Origin: Hyphomicrobiales bacterium
GTDB lineage: Bacteria; Pseudomonadota; Alphaproteobacteria; Rhizobiales; Beijerinckiaceae
DNA: 64,000 bases
NCBI GenBank assembly: GCA_930633525.1
Contig: CAKNFP010000001.1
Location: 372,001-436,000 of the forward strand
Direction: 5' to 3'
Below, piece after piece: positions 35,087 to 44,651 of this stretch. The position numbers were made by a program, and so were the translations under genes. The notes below the pieces were generated by a model. That model was not told the origin of the DNA, did not search any database, and saw only the letters and a list, made by a program, of their open reading frames with translations. Numbering within the stretch: the stretch's first letter is position 1; each line of letters opens with the position of its first letter.

Positions 35087-35120
35087 ATGGACAGGTGATG
35101 ACGAGAGTGACTACGCTGGT

Positions 35121-36356
35121 ATGATCAGCGGGGTAACAATCGTGCTTCAAGTGCGTCCTGAACATGCCGGACAAGACGGTTCGCCTTCGGTCATCCGGCC
35201 GGGCATCTTGTCCGATGACGATTGCACGGCATTGCTGCAATGGATGCTGCGTCACGACACGACGGCGCAGCAGGCCAGAGAAGCAGGATTCATTACCAAG
35301 CTCACGCTCTATCTGGCTGAACAAGGCATCGCTTCCCGGACAATCCCGGGCGACGAGGGACGCGCCAATCTGATCGCAAGCCTCGACAGCGGCCGTCCGG
35401 GCCCGCATCTGGTTTTTTGCGGACATTGCGACACGGTGCCACTCGGCAACCGCCAATGGGAAAAATCGCCATTCGGGGGAGCGATCGAGGCCGGGCGGAT
35501 CTATGGACGCGGCAGTTCCGATATGAAGGGCGGCCTAGCCGCCCTCATTGCCAGCTTGATCGATATCCACGCCAGTGACGATTGGTCGGGGCGGCTTTCC
35601 CTGGCGGTGACCTATGGCGAGGAGACCGGCTCCGAAGGCGCAGGGCTGATGGCCGGCGACGGGAGCCTTTCTCCATTCGATGCGATGGTCATCGCCGAGC
35701 CGACCTCCAACAGGGCGGTGCGCAGCCACAAGGGCGCGCTATGGCTGGCGTCTACGGCAACCGGGCGCACGAGCCACGGTTCCATGCCGCAGATGGGCCT
35801 GAACGCCCTGGAAATGATCGTCTGCTTCCGGCAAAAGCTGCTCGCGCTTGAGGCCCTTGCCGCATCCGACCCGCTGCTGGGGCAGCCGACCATCTGCCTC
35901 ACCCGGCTGCAGGGGGGCACGCAGGTCAATGTCGTTCCCGACCGTGCAACCGCCGAATTCGACATGCGCACGCTGCCGGGGCAAAGCCACGCGGAGATCC
36001 TCGCGGCGATACGGGCCATCGCACGGGAGATCGAGGCGGAGTATGAGGGCGGAACGATCCTCGTCGAGGCGATCAACTCCCTGCCGGCGCTCGATACTCC
36101 AGCCGACAGCGCGATCGTTCGCGCGGCTTTGGATACCAGGCAGGAACTGGGCATGCCCGCCGCAGAAGCCGGTGGCGCCAGTTATTTCACTGACGGTTCG
36201 GTTCTGCAGTCCCTCGGCGCCGACATCCTGATACTCGGCCCGGGCGATCCGGCGGAGGCGCATCAAACGGATGAAAGCCTCGCCCTTTCGGATTTTCTGG
36301 CGGCCCGCCGCATCTATACGGGCGTGGCCCGCCGTTTTCTGCGTTCTCCCGGATGA
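35121..36356 (+). CDS. M20-family metallohydrolase (acetylornithine deacetylase / desuccinylase-like)
   Basis: A 411-residue M20 amidohydrolase. Zinc ligands appear in VFCGHCDTVPLG (His, with the catalytic Asp two residues on) and GRGSSDMKGGLAA; the general base is in VTYGEETGSEGAG; the dimerisation lid starts near SHKGALWLASTATGRTSHGS. The length and GGTQVNVVPDRATAEFDMR pattern fit the ArgE/DapE branch. It removes an acyl group from an N-acyl amino compound, or cleaves a small peptide-like amide, in the cytoplasm. It heads the operon with a family 5 binding-protein importer, so the imported solute may be an amide conjugate. The start is uncertain; no strong ribosome-binding site is seen. Confidence 0.9.
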   Translation: MISGVTIVLQVRPEHAGQDGSPSVIRPGILSDDDCTALLQWMLRHDTTAQQAREAGFITKLTLYLAEQGIASRTIPGDEGRANLIASLDSGRPGPHLVFCGHCDTVPLGNRQWEKSPFGGAIEAGRIYGRGSSDMKGGLAALIASLIDIHASDDWSGRLSLAVTYGEETGSEGAGLMAGDGSLSPFDAMVIAEPTSNRAVRSHKGALWLASTATGRTSHGSMPQMGLNALEMIVCFRQKLLALEALAASDPLLGQPTICLTRLQGGTQVNVVPDRATAEFDMRTLPGQSHAEILAAIRAIAREIEAEYEGGTILVEAINSLPALDTPADSAIVRAALDTRQELGMPAAEAGGASYFTDGSVLQSLGADILILGPGDPAEAHQTDESLALSDFLAARRIYTGVARRFLRSPG

Positions 36357-36454
36357 TGCGGGAGGACGCCTCGCGCCGATACTGAAAATCAGGGCGGCGT
36401 CTCAGATCCAAATCCCCGCCAAGAGGGATCAACCAACTTCCAAGAGGAGCTTCT

Positions 36455-38026
36455 ATGTCACTCGACCGTCGTCAATTCCTGCAGATTTCCGCCGCCACAG
36501 CCGGCGCGGGCGTGCTCAGCGGTATTCCACTCATGGTCCAGGCTCAGGCCAAGGGCGGCGTGCTGAACGTGGTCGTGCAGCCGGAGCCGCCCGGCATCAT
36601 GATCGGCATCTACCAGAACGTGCCCTCGCAGATGGTCGGCGGCAATATATTCGAAGGTCTGTTGCGTTTTGACGCCGACCTGAAGCCGCATCCGCTGCTG
36701 GCCGAAAGCTGGAAAGAGGCTCCCGACGGTATGTCCTATTCCTTCAAGCTGAAGGAAAACGTGCTGTGGCATGACGGTAAGCCGTTCACTTCGGCCGATG
36801 TCGTCTTCAGCGTCGACAAGATGCTGCGCGAAACCCATCCTCGCGTCCGCAATTTCCTGAACGCCGTGGAAAGCGTCACCGCAGACGGGCCCTACAAGGT
36901 TGACTTCAAGATGAAGCATCCTTTCGCGCCCTTCATCCAGTCTTTCGAAGTCGGCTCCATGCCGATGCTGCCCAAGCATCTCTATGAGGGCACGGACTAC
37001 AATACCAACCCGGTCAATAATGCCCCGATCGGCACCGGGCCGCTGAAATTCGCCGAATGGCGGCGTGGCTCCTATCTCAAGCTGGTTGCCAACGAGAAAT
37101 ATCACGAGGAGGGCGCGCCCTCCATCGACGCGGTCTATTTCCACGTCATTCCCGACGGCGCCAGCCGTGCAACCGCCTACGAGACCGGCAAGGTCGACGT
37201 GCTGCCGGGCGGCGCTGTGGAATATTTCGACGTCCAGCGTCTTGCCGATTTGCCCAAATCGGAAATCACCACCAAGGGCTGGGAATTCCAGGGATCGCAG
37301 TGCTTCCTGTGGCTCAACAATCGCTCGAAGTGGATCAGCGACAAGCGGGTCCGGCAGGCGATCATGTATGCGCTCGACCGCGAGAACATGCGCGACATCG
37401 CTTTCTTCGGCTATGCCAAGGTAGCGCCGAGCCCGTGGAACAGCTCGACGCGGTTCTATTCGGAAGACATCAAGCAGTATCCGCGCGATATCGCGAAGGC
37501 AAAGGCCCTGCTTGCTGAGGCCGGGTACGACGGAAGTCCGATCCGCCTCCTGCCTCTTCCCTATGGCGAAACCTGGCAGCGGCTCGCCGAGATCGCGCGC
37601 GAGAACCTGACCGAGGCGGGCATCAAGGTGGAGCTCACCGCCACGGATGTTGCCGGCTGGAATCAGCGTCTCGGCGAAAAGAACTACGACATCGCCTTCT
37701 CCTACATGTCGCAATATGGCGACCCGGCGCTGGGCGTCGCCCGTCTCTACACGACGTCCAACATCATCGCAGGCTCGCCGTGGAACAATGTCTCGGCATT
37801 CTCCAACCCAGAGCTCGACGCGTTGTTCGATGCCGGCGCAGTCGAGATCGACCCTGACAAGCGCGCCAAGATCTATCAGAAAGCCCAGGCACTTATTGCA
37901 GAGGAAGTTCCGCTTGCTTGGCTGTTCGAGATGATCTGGCCGACCATCTACCGCTCGAACGTCAAGAACCTGATCTCGTCGGCGGTTGGCCTCAATGACA
38001 GCCTCGGACGCGCCCGGATCGAGTAA
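36455..38026 (+). CDS. Peptide/nickel-type ABC transporter substrate-binding protein (family 5)
   Basis: A 523-residue binding protein. A twin-arginine-like signal peptide (LDRRQFLQISAATAGAGVLSG) precedes a family 5 fold: NIFEGLLRFDADLKPHPLLAESW, WHDGKPFTSADVVFSVDKML, and the C-terminal NVKNLISSAVGLNDS. Such proteins bind di/oligopeptides but also sugars, opines and other conjugates. Tat rather than Sec export is common for this family in Rhizobiales. CCAAGAGGAG precedes the ATG. It works with the two permeases and fused ATPase that follow. Confidence 0.94.
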   Translation: MSLDRRQFLQISAATAGAGVLSGIPLMVQAQAKGGVLNVVVQPEPPGIMIGIYQNVPSQMVGGNIFEGLLRFDADLKPHPLLAESWKEAPDGMSYSFKLKENVLWHDGKPFTSADVVFSVDKMLRETHPRVRNFLNAVESVTADGPYKVDFKMKHPFAPFIQSFEVGSMPMLPKHLYEGTDYNTNPVNNAPIGTGPLKFAEWRRGSYLKLVANEKYHEEGAPSIDAVYFHVIPDGASRATAYETGKVDVLPGGAVEYFDVQRLADLPKSEITTKGWEFQGSQCFLWLNNRSKWISDKRVRQAIMYALDRENMRDIAFFGYAKVAPSPWNSSTRFYSEDIKQYPRDIAKAKALLAEAGYDGSPIRLLPLPYGETWQRLAEIARENLTEAGIKVELTATDVAGWNQRLGEKNYDIAFSYMSQYGDPALGVARLYTTSNIIAGSPWNNVSAFSNPELDALFDAGAVEIDPDKRAKIYQKAQALIAEEVPLAWLFEMIWPTIYRSNVKNLISSAVGLNDSLGRARIE

Positions 38027-38048
38027 GGACGCATCGGCACGCCGGCAG

Positions 38049-38070
38049 GCAGCCCGGTTGTCCGGGCTGC
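38049..38070 (+). promoter_or_regulatory. Perfect intercistronic stem-loop
   Basis: GCAGCCCGG (38049-38057) and CCGGGCTGC (38062-38070) form a perfect 9-bp stem with a TTGT loop, between the binding-protein stop and the first permease. There is no T-run. It probably protects the upstream mRNA or attenuates downstream expression, giving more binding protein than permease. Confidence 0.55.
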
Positions 38071-38101
38071 TCAAGCATGCAGCTAGCCAGGGGCTAAGAG
38101 T

Positions 38102-39073
38102 TTGAACTGGTTGAGATTTCTGTTGGGTCGCTTGGCGCAGGGCGTGGTGGCGCTTTTTGTCATCGCCACCTTGAACTTCCTGCTGATCCGCGCGGCGCCT
38201 GGCGATCCCGTGGCCGTCATGGCGGGCGAGGCAGGCGCGGTCGACAAGCGTTTCCTGGATGCGTTACGCATCCAGTATGGGCTCGATCAACCTCTGCTCA
38301 CGCAGTGGTGGACCTATATCTCGCGCATCGCGACCCTCGATCTCGGCTTTTCCTATCGCCAGCAGCAGACGGTGGCGCAGCTCATCGCCGAGCGGCTGCC
38401 CGCGACGCTGCTGCTGACGCTGAGCGCCTTCTTCTTTTCGCTCGTCGTGGGGATCGGGTTCGGCGTGCTGGCCAGCCGGCGTCCCGGCGGCTGGGTGGAC
38501 CGGATTATTGGTTTTGCGGCCCTGATTTTCTATGCCGCGCCCATGTATTGGCTCGCGCTGATGGCTGTTCTGGTCTTCTCCATCCAGCTCGGCTGGCTGC
38601 CTGCTTTCGGCTATAGTTCCGTTGGTGCCAATCTCACGGGGCTCGCCGCTGCCCTGGATATTGCGAAGCACCTGATCCTGCCGACGCTGGCGCTCTCCTT
38701 CTTCTACATCGCCGTCTACACCCGCATGACCCGGGCCAACATGATGGCCATGGCCCAGATGGCCTTCGTCAAGACAGCGCGCGCGAAGGGCGCGGCCGAA
38801 TCCCGCATCCAGTTTCGCCATGTGCTGCGCAACGCGCTTCTGCCGGTGGTGACCCTTGCCGGATTGCAGGCCGGCAATATGGTCGGCGGCGCGATCATGA
38901 CCGAAACCGTCTTCGCCTGGCCCGGTATTGGCAGGCTGATGTTCGATGCACTGCTGCAGCGGGATTACAACCTGCTGCTCGGCGCCTTCCTGGTCGCGGC
39001 GGCGCTGGCGATCGTCTTCAACATCATCACGGACCTCATCTACACCGTGATTGATCCGAGGATTGCACTGTGA
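38102..39073 (+). CDS. Peptide-type ABC transporter permease, DppB family
   Basis: A 323-residue permease with about six membrane segments. It begins NWLRFLLGRLAQGVVALFVIATLNFLLIRAAPGDPV, the DppB signature start, and has the EAA loop with RAKGAAESRIQFRHVLRNALLPVVTLAG and the closing TETVFAWPGIGRLMFDAL. TTG 38102 is the first in-frame start after a stop and matches the conserved N-terminus. It overlaps the next permease start (GTGA). Confidence 0.94.
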   Translation: MNWLRFLLGRLAQGVVALFVIATLNFLLIRAAPGDPVAVMAGEAGAVDKRFLDALRIQYGLDQPLLTQWWTYISRIATLDLGFSYRQQQTVAQLIAERLPATLLLTLSAFFFSLVVGIGFGVLASRRPGGWVDRIIGFAALIFYAAPMYWLALMAVLVFSIQLGWLPAFGYSSVGANLTGLAAALDIAKHLILPTLALSFFYIAVYTRMTRANMMAMAQMAFVKTARAKGAAESRIQFRHVLRNALLPVVTLAGLQAGNMVGGAIMTETVFAWPGIGRLMFDALLQRDYNLLLGAFLVAAALAIVFNIITDLIYTVIDPRIAL

Positions 39074-39909
39074 TCGGGAAATCCGTCCTTCGCCGCATGT
39101 TCACCCGCACGGAAGTGTGGATCGGCCTGGTCATCATTGTCGGTATCGTTGCCATATCGTTGCTGGCGCCGTTGCTGTTCCCTCGCGGGCCCTGGACCAT
39201 GGCCGGACGCCCTTTCCTGCCGCCGATGACCGACATGCGTTTTCCCTTCGGGACTGATACGACCGGCCGCGACATTCTCGCCGGCCTTGTATGGGGCGGT
39301 CGGGTCTCGCTGCAGATCGGGCTGGTTTCGACGGTGGTTTCGGTCTTTATCGGTGTCGTCATCGGTGCCATCGCCGGCTATGGCGGCGGCCATATCGACG
39401 GCGCGCTCATGCGCTTCACCGAGATATTCCAGGTGGTGCCGAGCTTCGCGCTTGCGCTGGTGCTGGTGGCCGTCCTGCAACCCTCGGTGGGCTCCATCGT
39501 GATGGCTATCGGCGTCGTGTCGTGGCCGCCCGTCGCCCGCCTCGTGCGGGCGGAATTCCTCTCGCTGCGCAGCCGCGATTTCGTATTGGCAGCGCGGCTC
39601 CAGGGCCAGAGCGCGTGGGCGATCATGTTCCGGCAGATCCTGCCCAACGTCGCCTCTCCCATCATCGTCATGGGATCGCTGATGGTGGCGACCGCCATCC
39701 TGCTGGAATCCAGCCTCAGTTTCCTTGGCCTCGGCGACCCGAACCAAATCAGCTGGGGCTTCATGATTGGCGCCTCGCGCACGGTACTCCGCCAGGCGTG
39801 GTGGATGGCGACCTTCCCGGGCCTGGCGATTGCCATCACCGTTCTGGCGTTGAACGTGTTGGGCGAGGCGCTCAATGACGCGCTCAACATCCACTCGCGC
39901 AACAGGTGA
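39070..39909 (+). CDS. Peptide-type ABC transporter permease, DppC family
   Basis: A 279-residue permease. It has one membrane segment near the N-terminus, the periplasmic PFGTDTTGRDILAGLVWGGRVSLQIG (the DppC hallmark), an EAA loop RLQGQSAWAIMFRQILPNVASPIIV, and FLGLGDPNQISWGFMIG near the end. The GTG start overlaps the DppB stop. It pairs with the preceding permease. Confidence 0.95.
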   Translation: MIGKSVLRRMFTRTEVWIGLVIIVGIVAISLLAPLLFPRGPWTMAGRPFLPPMTDMRFPFGTDTTGRDILAGLVWGGRVSLQIGLVSTVVSVFIGVVIGAIAGYGGGHIDGALMRFTEIFQVVPSFALALVLVAVLQPSVGSIVMAIGVVSWPPVARLVRAEFLSLRSRDFVLAARLQGQSAWAIMFRQILPNVASPIIVMGSLMVATAILLESSLSFLGLGDPNQISWGFMIGASRTVLRQAWWMATFPGLAIAITVLALNVLGEALNDALNIHSRNR

Positions 39910-39914
39910 AGGCC

Positions 39915-41543
39915 ATGTCGACCGACGCTGTTCCATTGCTCGAGGTCAAGGGTCTCGATATCTCGCTGCCCCGGGGCGCGGACCGTCCGCTCGCGGTCTC
40001 GAATGCCTCCTTCAGCCTGACCGCCGGCCGCACCGTCTGCATCGTGGGTGAATCCGGATCGGGCAAATCCACGGTTGCCGATGCCATCATGGGCTTGTTG
40101 CCGCATCCGCACCTGAAGGCACAGGCCGGGTCCATTCTGTTTGGCGGGCGCGACCTTCTCCAGCTCGATGACGCGGAAATGCGCGCCCTGCGCGGGCGCG
40201 AGATCGGCATGGTCTTCCAGGAGCCCATGGCCGCGCTCAATCCGTTGATGAAGATCGGCGCCCAGCTCGAGGAAGTCCTGGAGATCCACCTCGATCTGCC
40301 CGCGGCCGAACGCCGACGACGTGCCCTTTCGGCCTTGAGCGATGTGGGCCTGCCCCGGGTGGATGAGCTCTACGGAAGCTATCCGTTCCGCCTCTCGGGC
40401 GGGCAGCGCCAACGCGTGGTGATTGCCTGCGCGATGATGCTCGAGCCACGGCTTCTGATCTGCGACGAGCCGACAACCGCGCTTGATGTCACCACCCAGG
40501 CGCAGATCCTCAAGCTGATCGCCTCGCTTCGCGAACGCCGCGGCACCGGTGTGCTTTTCATCACCCACGATTTCGGGGTGGTGTCCGAGATTGCCGACGA
40601 CGTCATCGTGATGCGCCATGGCCGGATCGAGGAACAGGGCCCGGCCCGGACTGTTCTGAGCAGCCCGGCTTCCGCCTATACCCGCCAGCTGATCGCGGCC
40701 ATTCCCACGGGCACGGCAACGCCGCGCGCCACCACAGCCACCACGCCCCTGCTTGAAGTGAAGAACCTCAAGCGCACCTATAGCCTTTCATCGGGGCTGT
40801 TCAGGGCGCCCCGAAAGCTGGACGCCCTGAAAGGGGTGAGCTTCACGCTGGAACGCGGTTCGACGCTCGGGATTGTCGGCGAATCCGGTTCGGGAAAATC
40901 GACCCTCGGCCGTTGCGTGGTTGGACTCGAAACCCCTGATGATGGAGAACTGATCCTCGCCGATACGGAGCGCGGCCAACAACGGGCGCTCACGGGGCAT
41001 CGCAGCGGGCGCGTGCAGATGATCTTCCAGGACCCGTTCTCCTCGCTCAACCCGAAAATGAGTATCGGACAGTCAATCGCGGTCGGGCCGATAACTCAGG
41101 GCGTACCGCGGGAGGCCGCATGGCGGCGAGCGCGGGAATTGCTGGAACTCGTCGGCATCAAGCCTGATGCCGCCGGCCGCTATCCGCACGAATTCTCCGG
41201 CGGGCAACGCCAGCGTGTGGGGATCGCCCGGGCACTGGCCATGGACCCCGTCCTGATCGTCGCCGACGAACCGGTCTCAGCGCTCGATGTCTCCGTTCAG
41301 GCGCAGGTGCTCGACCTGTTCGAGGATCTGCAGAAGACACTCGATTTCGCCATGCTTTTCATCACCCACGATCTCAGGGTCGCGGCGCGGATGTGCGATC
41401 GCATCGCGGTGATGCAGCACGGCGAGATCGTCGAGACCGGAACCGGAGTCGAGGTGCTCTCCGCCCCGCGTCACGACTACACGAAGCAGCTTCTGGCCGC
41501 GATTCCGACACTTTTCAACGAAGCTTCCATGGAGTTGTCCTGA
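39915..41543 (+). CDS. Peptide-type ABC transporter ATP-binding protein, fused DppD-DppF type
   Basis: A 542-residue chain with two complete ATPase domains. Domain 1 (about 8-255) has Walker A GESGSGKSTVADAI, signature LSGGQRQRVVIACAMML and ICDEPTTALDV. Domain 2 (about 280-530) has GESGSGKSTLGRCVVG, FSGGQRQRVGIARALAM and VADEPVSALDVSVQAQ. Both have the Q-loop and switch His (FITHDFGVV, FITHDLRVA), so both look active. Peptide importers often use two genes; this fusion is a common alternative. ATG 39915 was chosen; a GTG at 39906 overlaps the previous stop. Confidence 0.95.
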   Translation: MSTDAVPLLEVKGLDISLPRGADRPLAVSNASFSLTAGRTVCIVGESGSGKSTVADAIMGLLPHPHLKAQAGSILFGGRDLLQLDDAEMRALRGREIGMVFQEPMAALNPLMKIGAQLEEVLEIHLDLPAAERRRRALSALSDVGLPRVDELYGSYPFRLSGGQRQRVVIACAMMLEPRLLICDEPTTALDVTTQAQILKLIASLRERRGTGVLFITHDFGVVSEIADDVIVMRHGRIEEQGPARTVLSSPASAYTRQLIAAIPTGTATPRATTATTPLLEVKNLKRTYSLSSGLFRAPRKLDALKGVSFTLERGSTLGIVGESGSGKSTLGRCVVGLETPDDGELILADTERGQQRALTGHRSGRVQMIFQDPFSSLNPKMSIGQSIAVGPITQGVPREAAWRRARELLELVGIKPDAAGRYPHEFSGGQRQRVGIARALAMDPVLIVADEPVSALDVSVQAQVLDLFEDLQKTLDFAMLFITHDLRVAARMCDRIAVMQHGEIVETGTGVEVLSAPRHDYTKQLLAAIPTLFNEASMELS

Positions 41544-41544
41544 G

Positions 41545-41832
41545 ATGCCCGTAACGGCGATTCTTATCCGTGCGCAGGATCATGTCGCGACATTGACCGG
41601 ACCCGTCACGGCCGGCGATGCAGTGCTGATCGCCGGGCAGGGCGAAAAACGCGAGATCATTGCGCTCAACGATATGCCTGCCGGCCACAAGCTCGCTGTA
41701 CGGTCCCTCCGCCAGTACGAGCAGATCTTGAAGTATGGCGAGGTCATCGGCGAGGCGACGCAAGACATCGCCGAGGGCGCGCATGTCCATGTGCACAATT
41801 GCTGGGGCGTGAAAGCCCGACGTCGTCCGTGA
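41545..41832 (+). CDS. UxaA family SAF-domain subunit (altronate/galactarate dehydratase small part)
   Basis: A 95-residue SAF-type domain: MPVTAILIRAQDHVATLTGPV at the start, ALNDMPAGHKLAVRSL in the middle and GEVIGEATQDIAEGAHVHVHNC at the end, matching the N-terminal domain of altronate and galactarate dehydratases. Here it is a separate gene; the large C-terminal domain is the next gene. The two probably assemble into one dehydratase that makes a 2-keto-3-deoxy acid from a sugar acid. It starts one base after the ABC ATPase stop. Confidence 0.9.
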   Translation: MPVTAILIRAQDHVATLTGPVTAGDAVLIAGQGEKREIIALNDMPAGHKLAVRSLRQYEQILKYGEVIGEATQDIAEGAHVHVHNCWGVKARRRP

Positions 41833-41851
41833 GGCTGAAAGGAGTTCGGCT

Positions 41852-43060
41852 ATGAAATTCCAGGGCTATCGCCGGCCGGATGGCCGGATCGGCATCCGAA
41901 ACCACGTTCTGGTGATACCCACCGTCTCGTGCGTCAATCGCGTGGCGATGGATATTTCCAATCGCACAGGGGCCGCGACGTTCATGCACCCCTATGGCTG
42001 CACCTTCGACGCCGAGGAGAACCGGACCACCGAGGAGGCCTTCATCGGCCATGGTCTGCATCCGAATGTCGGCGCGGTGCTCGTGGTGAGTCTCGGCTGC
42101 GAGACGGCGTCCGGATCGAAAGTGTTCGATGCGGTCAAAGCCTCGGGACGCCCGGTTGAACGGCTCGTCGTCCAGAAAGCAGGCGGATCGCGCACGACCT
42201 CGGAAACGGGTGTCGAGATCGTGGAGCGCATGAAAGCCGAGCTGGCTGCACAACCAACGGACGAGGGCGATCTTTCCGAGCTCCTCATCGCCCTGGAATG
42301 CGGCTCGTCCGACGCCTTCTCGGGGCTTACCGCCAATCCCGCCGTGGGTGAGGCCGCCGACATGATCGTCGATGCCGGAGGAACCGTGATCCTGTCGGAA
42401 TTGACCGAAATGGTCGGGGCCGAAAGCGTCCTCTATCGCCGGGGCAAGACGCCCGAAGTCCGCGACGAACTGATGCGCCGGATCAAGGCCTATGAAATTG
42501 AACTGTCGATGACGACCGAGGACGACAGCGGCGTGTTCATTTCGCCCGGCAACATCGAAGGCGGTCTGACGACGATCGAGGAAAAGTCGCTCGGCTGTAT
42601 CTACAAGGCCGGCACGCGCCCGATTACCGAGGTCGTCGATTATGGCCAGGCGCCGCATACGAAGGGCGTCATCATCATGGACACACCCGGCTACGACATA
42701 TCGTCGGTCACCGGCAAGATCATCGGTGGCGCGCACATGGTGCTGTTCACAACCGGCAAGGGAACGCCTTCCGGTTCGGCAATCGCCCCCGTGCTGAAGG
42801 TCAGCTCCAATAACCGCGTCTTCCGCGAGATGCCCGACGACATCGACATCAGCGCCGGCGACGTGCTGGAAGGCACGAAGTCACTGCGCCAGGTCGGCGA
42901 GGAACTGGTCGATCTGGTGATGCGCACGGCACGCGGTGAAAAGGCCAAGGCCGAATACTTCCAGATCCAGGAATTCGCCATCCCCAATGTCAGCGTGCTG
43001 CGCAAGGAAGTCATCCATGCCGAGATGATCAAGCGCAACGATCTGGGTTTTATGCAATGA
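41852..43060 (+). CDS. UxaA family dehydratase, large catalytic subunit
   Basis: A 402-residue protein matching the C-terminal domain of altronate dehydratase and galactarate dehydratase: GYRRPDGRIGIRNHVLVIPTVSC, the conserved cysteines in HPYGCTF, LGCET and ALECGSSDAFSG, and PTGSAIAP-like GTPSGSAIAPVLKVSSN. These enzymes dehydrate C6 or C5 sugar acids and probably bind Fe. AAAGGAG precedes the ATG. With the SAF subunit it forms a split UxaA-type enzyme. It overlaps the isomerase gene (ATGA-type). Confidence 0.92.
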   Translation: MKFQGYRRPDGRIGIRNHVLVIPTVSCVNRVAMDISNRTGAATFMHPYGCTFDAEENRTTEEAFIGHGLHPNVGAVLVVSLGCETASGSKVFDAVKASGRPVERLVVQKAGGSRTTSETGVEIVERMKAELAAQPTDEGDLSELLIALECGSSDAFSGLTANPAVGEAADMIVDAGGTVILSELTEMVGAESVLYRRGKTPEVRDELMRRIKAYEIELSMTTEDDSGVFISPGNIEGGLTTIEEKSLGCIYKAGTRPITEVVDYGQAPHTKGVIIMDTPGYDISSVTGKIIGGAHMVLFTTGKGTPSGSAIAPVLKVSSNNRVFREMPDDIDISAGDVLEGTKSLRQVGEELVDLVMRTARGEKAKAEYFQIQEFAIPNVSVLRKEVIHAEMIKRNDLGFMQ

Positions 43061-43869
43061 AGCTCGCCTATATGTACGCCACGCCGGAAGTGGCGCCTGC
43101 ACATGTCACCGCAATCCAGGGCGATGCTTCCGCTTGTTTCGCCAGGATCAGGGAACTGGGGTATGACGGTGTCGAGCTCCTCGTCCGTGATCCGCGCGCC
43201 ATCGACCATGGGCTGATCGAGCGGCAGCTCGCGGAGGCAGGCCTCGCCATGCCGGCGGTCTGCACCGGTGAGGTCTATGGCGAGGACGGGCTTTCGCTTG
43301 CCGACCCCGATCCGGCGCGGCGTGCGGAGACGCTGGAGCGGATGATCGCGGCGATGGATCTTGCCGCGCGCTTCGGCGCGATGGTCAATGTCGGACGCAT
43401 GCGCGGCCGCTATCTGGAGGGCATCGAGCCGGCCCGCACCGAGGCATGGGTGAGCGAGGGAATGCGGGCGGCAGCGGATGCCCGCCCCGCGACCCGGATC
43501 GTGCTGGAGCCGGTGAACCACCGCTATGCGAATTTTCTGATGGGTACGGCCGAAGCTGCCCGTTTCGTGCGGGGGCTCGATCGATCGAATATCGGGCTCA
43601 TGCTCGATCTGGCCCATATCACCATTGAGGGCGAGGCCCATCGCGAGAGCCTTGCTGAAGCCGGCGACCTGTTCTGGCACTACCATGTCTGCGACAGCGA
43701 CCGAAAGGCTGTCGGACATGGCGCGTGGGACATCGGGACCGCGCTGAACGATCTCGACGCCATCGGCTACGACGGCTGGATCACCGCCGAGCATTTCCAG
43801 ATTCCCGACGCCGAGACAGCAATGGCGCAGTCCATCCGCTGGCTGAATGGATATTACGGCAAACTCTGA
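43057..43869 (+). CDS. Sugar phosphate isomerase/epimerase family protein (TIM barrel, AP endonuclease 2 fold)
   Basis: A 270-residue xylose-isomerase-like TIM barrel. It has GYDGVELLVRDPRAI, VLEPVNHRYANFLMG with the metal-ligand Glu, GLMLDLAHITIEGE, FWHYHVCDSDRKAVGHG (His and Asp ligands) and the final Glu in WITAEHF. Members isomerise or epimerise keto sugars or sugar acids, or dehydrate them, with a divalent metal. In this operon it may prepare the substrate of the UxaA dehydratase (inference). Confidence 0.9.
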   Translation: MKLAYMYATPEVAPAHVTAIQGDASACFARIRELGYDGVELLVRDPRAIDHGLIERQLAEAGLAMPAVCTGEVYGEDGLSLADPDPARRAETLERMIAAMDLAARFGAMVNVGRMRGRYLEGIEPARTEAWVSEGMRAAADARPATRIVLEPVNHRYANFLMGTAEAARFVRGLDRSNIGLMLDLAHITIEGEAHRESLAEAGDLFWHYHVCDSDRKAVGHGAWDIGTALNDLDAIGYDGWITAEHFQIPDAETAMAQSIRWLNGYYGKL

Positions 43870-43888
43870 CCCCCACAGGAATTAGTCC

Positions 43889-44641
43889 ATGAAGATCATA
43901 CGCTTCGCCTATGACGGCGCCGAGCATTGGGGCTTGCTCGAGGATGACAAGGTGCGCGCCTTGCCTGCCGGTCCGTTCGGCCCGATCGAACCATCGCCCG
44001 AGGTCCTGCCATTGGAGGCGGTGAAGCTGCTCGCGCCGGTGAAGCCGGGCAAGCTTGTCTGCGTCGGGCTCAACTACGTCCTGCATGCGCGTGAATCCGG
44101 CCTGCCGCTGCCCGATGAACCGATGCTGTTCATGTGCTCGCCGCAGGCCATCATCGGGCCTGGTGAGGCAATCGTTCTGGACAACCACGAACAGCGTGTT
44201 GAATTCGAGGCCGAGCTGGCCATCGTCATCAGCAAGCGCGCGCGCAAGGTTGCGGCGGCGGATGCGGCATCGGTCATCCTCGGCTACACCTGCGCCAACG
44301 ACGTCTCGAACCGCAACCTTCAGCTCAAGGACAAGCAGTTCACCCGCGCCAAGTCGTTCGACACCTACAAGCCCGTGGGTCCATGGATCGAGACAGATCT
44401 GAACCCTGATACCCAGAGCATCCGCTTGCTCCAGAACGGGGTGGTCAGGCAGGATTCCACCACGGCGGACATGATTTTTCCGACCTCCTTCATCATTGAG
44501 TTCGTCAGCTCGATCATGACGCTGGAGCCGGGCGACGTCATCATCACCGGCACACCCTCCGGCGTCGGACCGATGAAATCCGGCGATCGGATCGAGATCG
44601 AAATCTCGGGGCTGGGAAAGCTGGAGAACACCGTCCAGTAA
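43889..44641 (+). CDS. Fumarylacetoacetate hydrolase family protein
   Basis: A 250-residue FAH-family enzyme. It has VCVGLNYVLHARESG, the metal ligands in FEAELAIVISKRAR (E-x-E), CANDVSNRNLQLKDKQFTRAKSFDTYKPVGPWI, and VIITGTPSGVGPMKSGD. The fold covers C-C hydrolases, acylpyruvases and dehydratases such as 2-keto-3-deoxy sugar acid dehydratases. After a sugar-acid dehydratase, a 2-keto-3-deoxy acid would be a fitting substrate. CACAGGAATTAG precedes the ATG. It is the last gene of the operon. Confidence 0.92.
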   Translation: MKIIRFAYDGAEHWGLLEDDKVRALPAGPFGPIEPSPEVLPLEAVKLLAPVKPGKLVCVGLNYVLHARESGLPLPDEPMLFMCSPQAIIGPGEAIVLDNHEQRVEFEAELAIVISKRARKVAAADAASVILGYTCANDVSNRNLQLKDKQFTRAKSFDTYKPVGPWIETDLNPDTQSIRLLQNGVVRQDSTTADMIFPTSFIIEFVSSIMTLEPGDVIITGTPSGVGPMKSGDRIEIEISGLGKLENTVQ

Positions 44642-44651
44642 GCCTCGCGCA

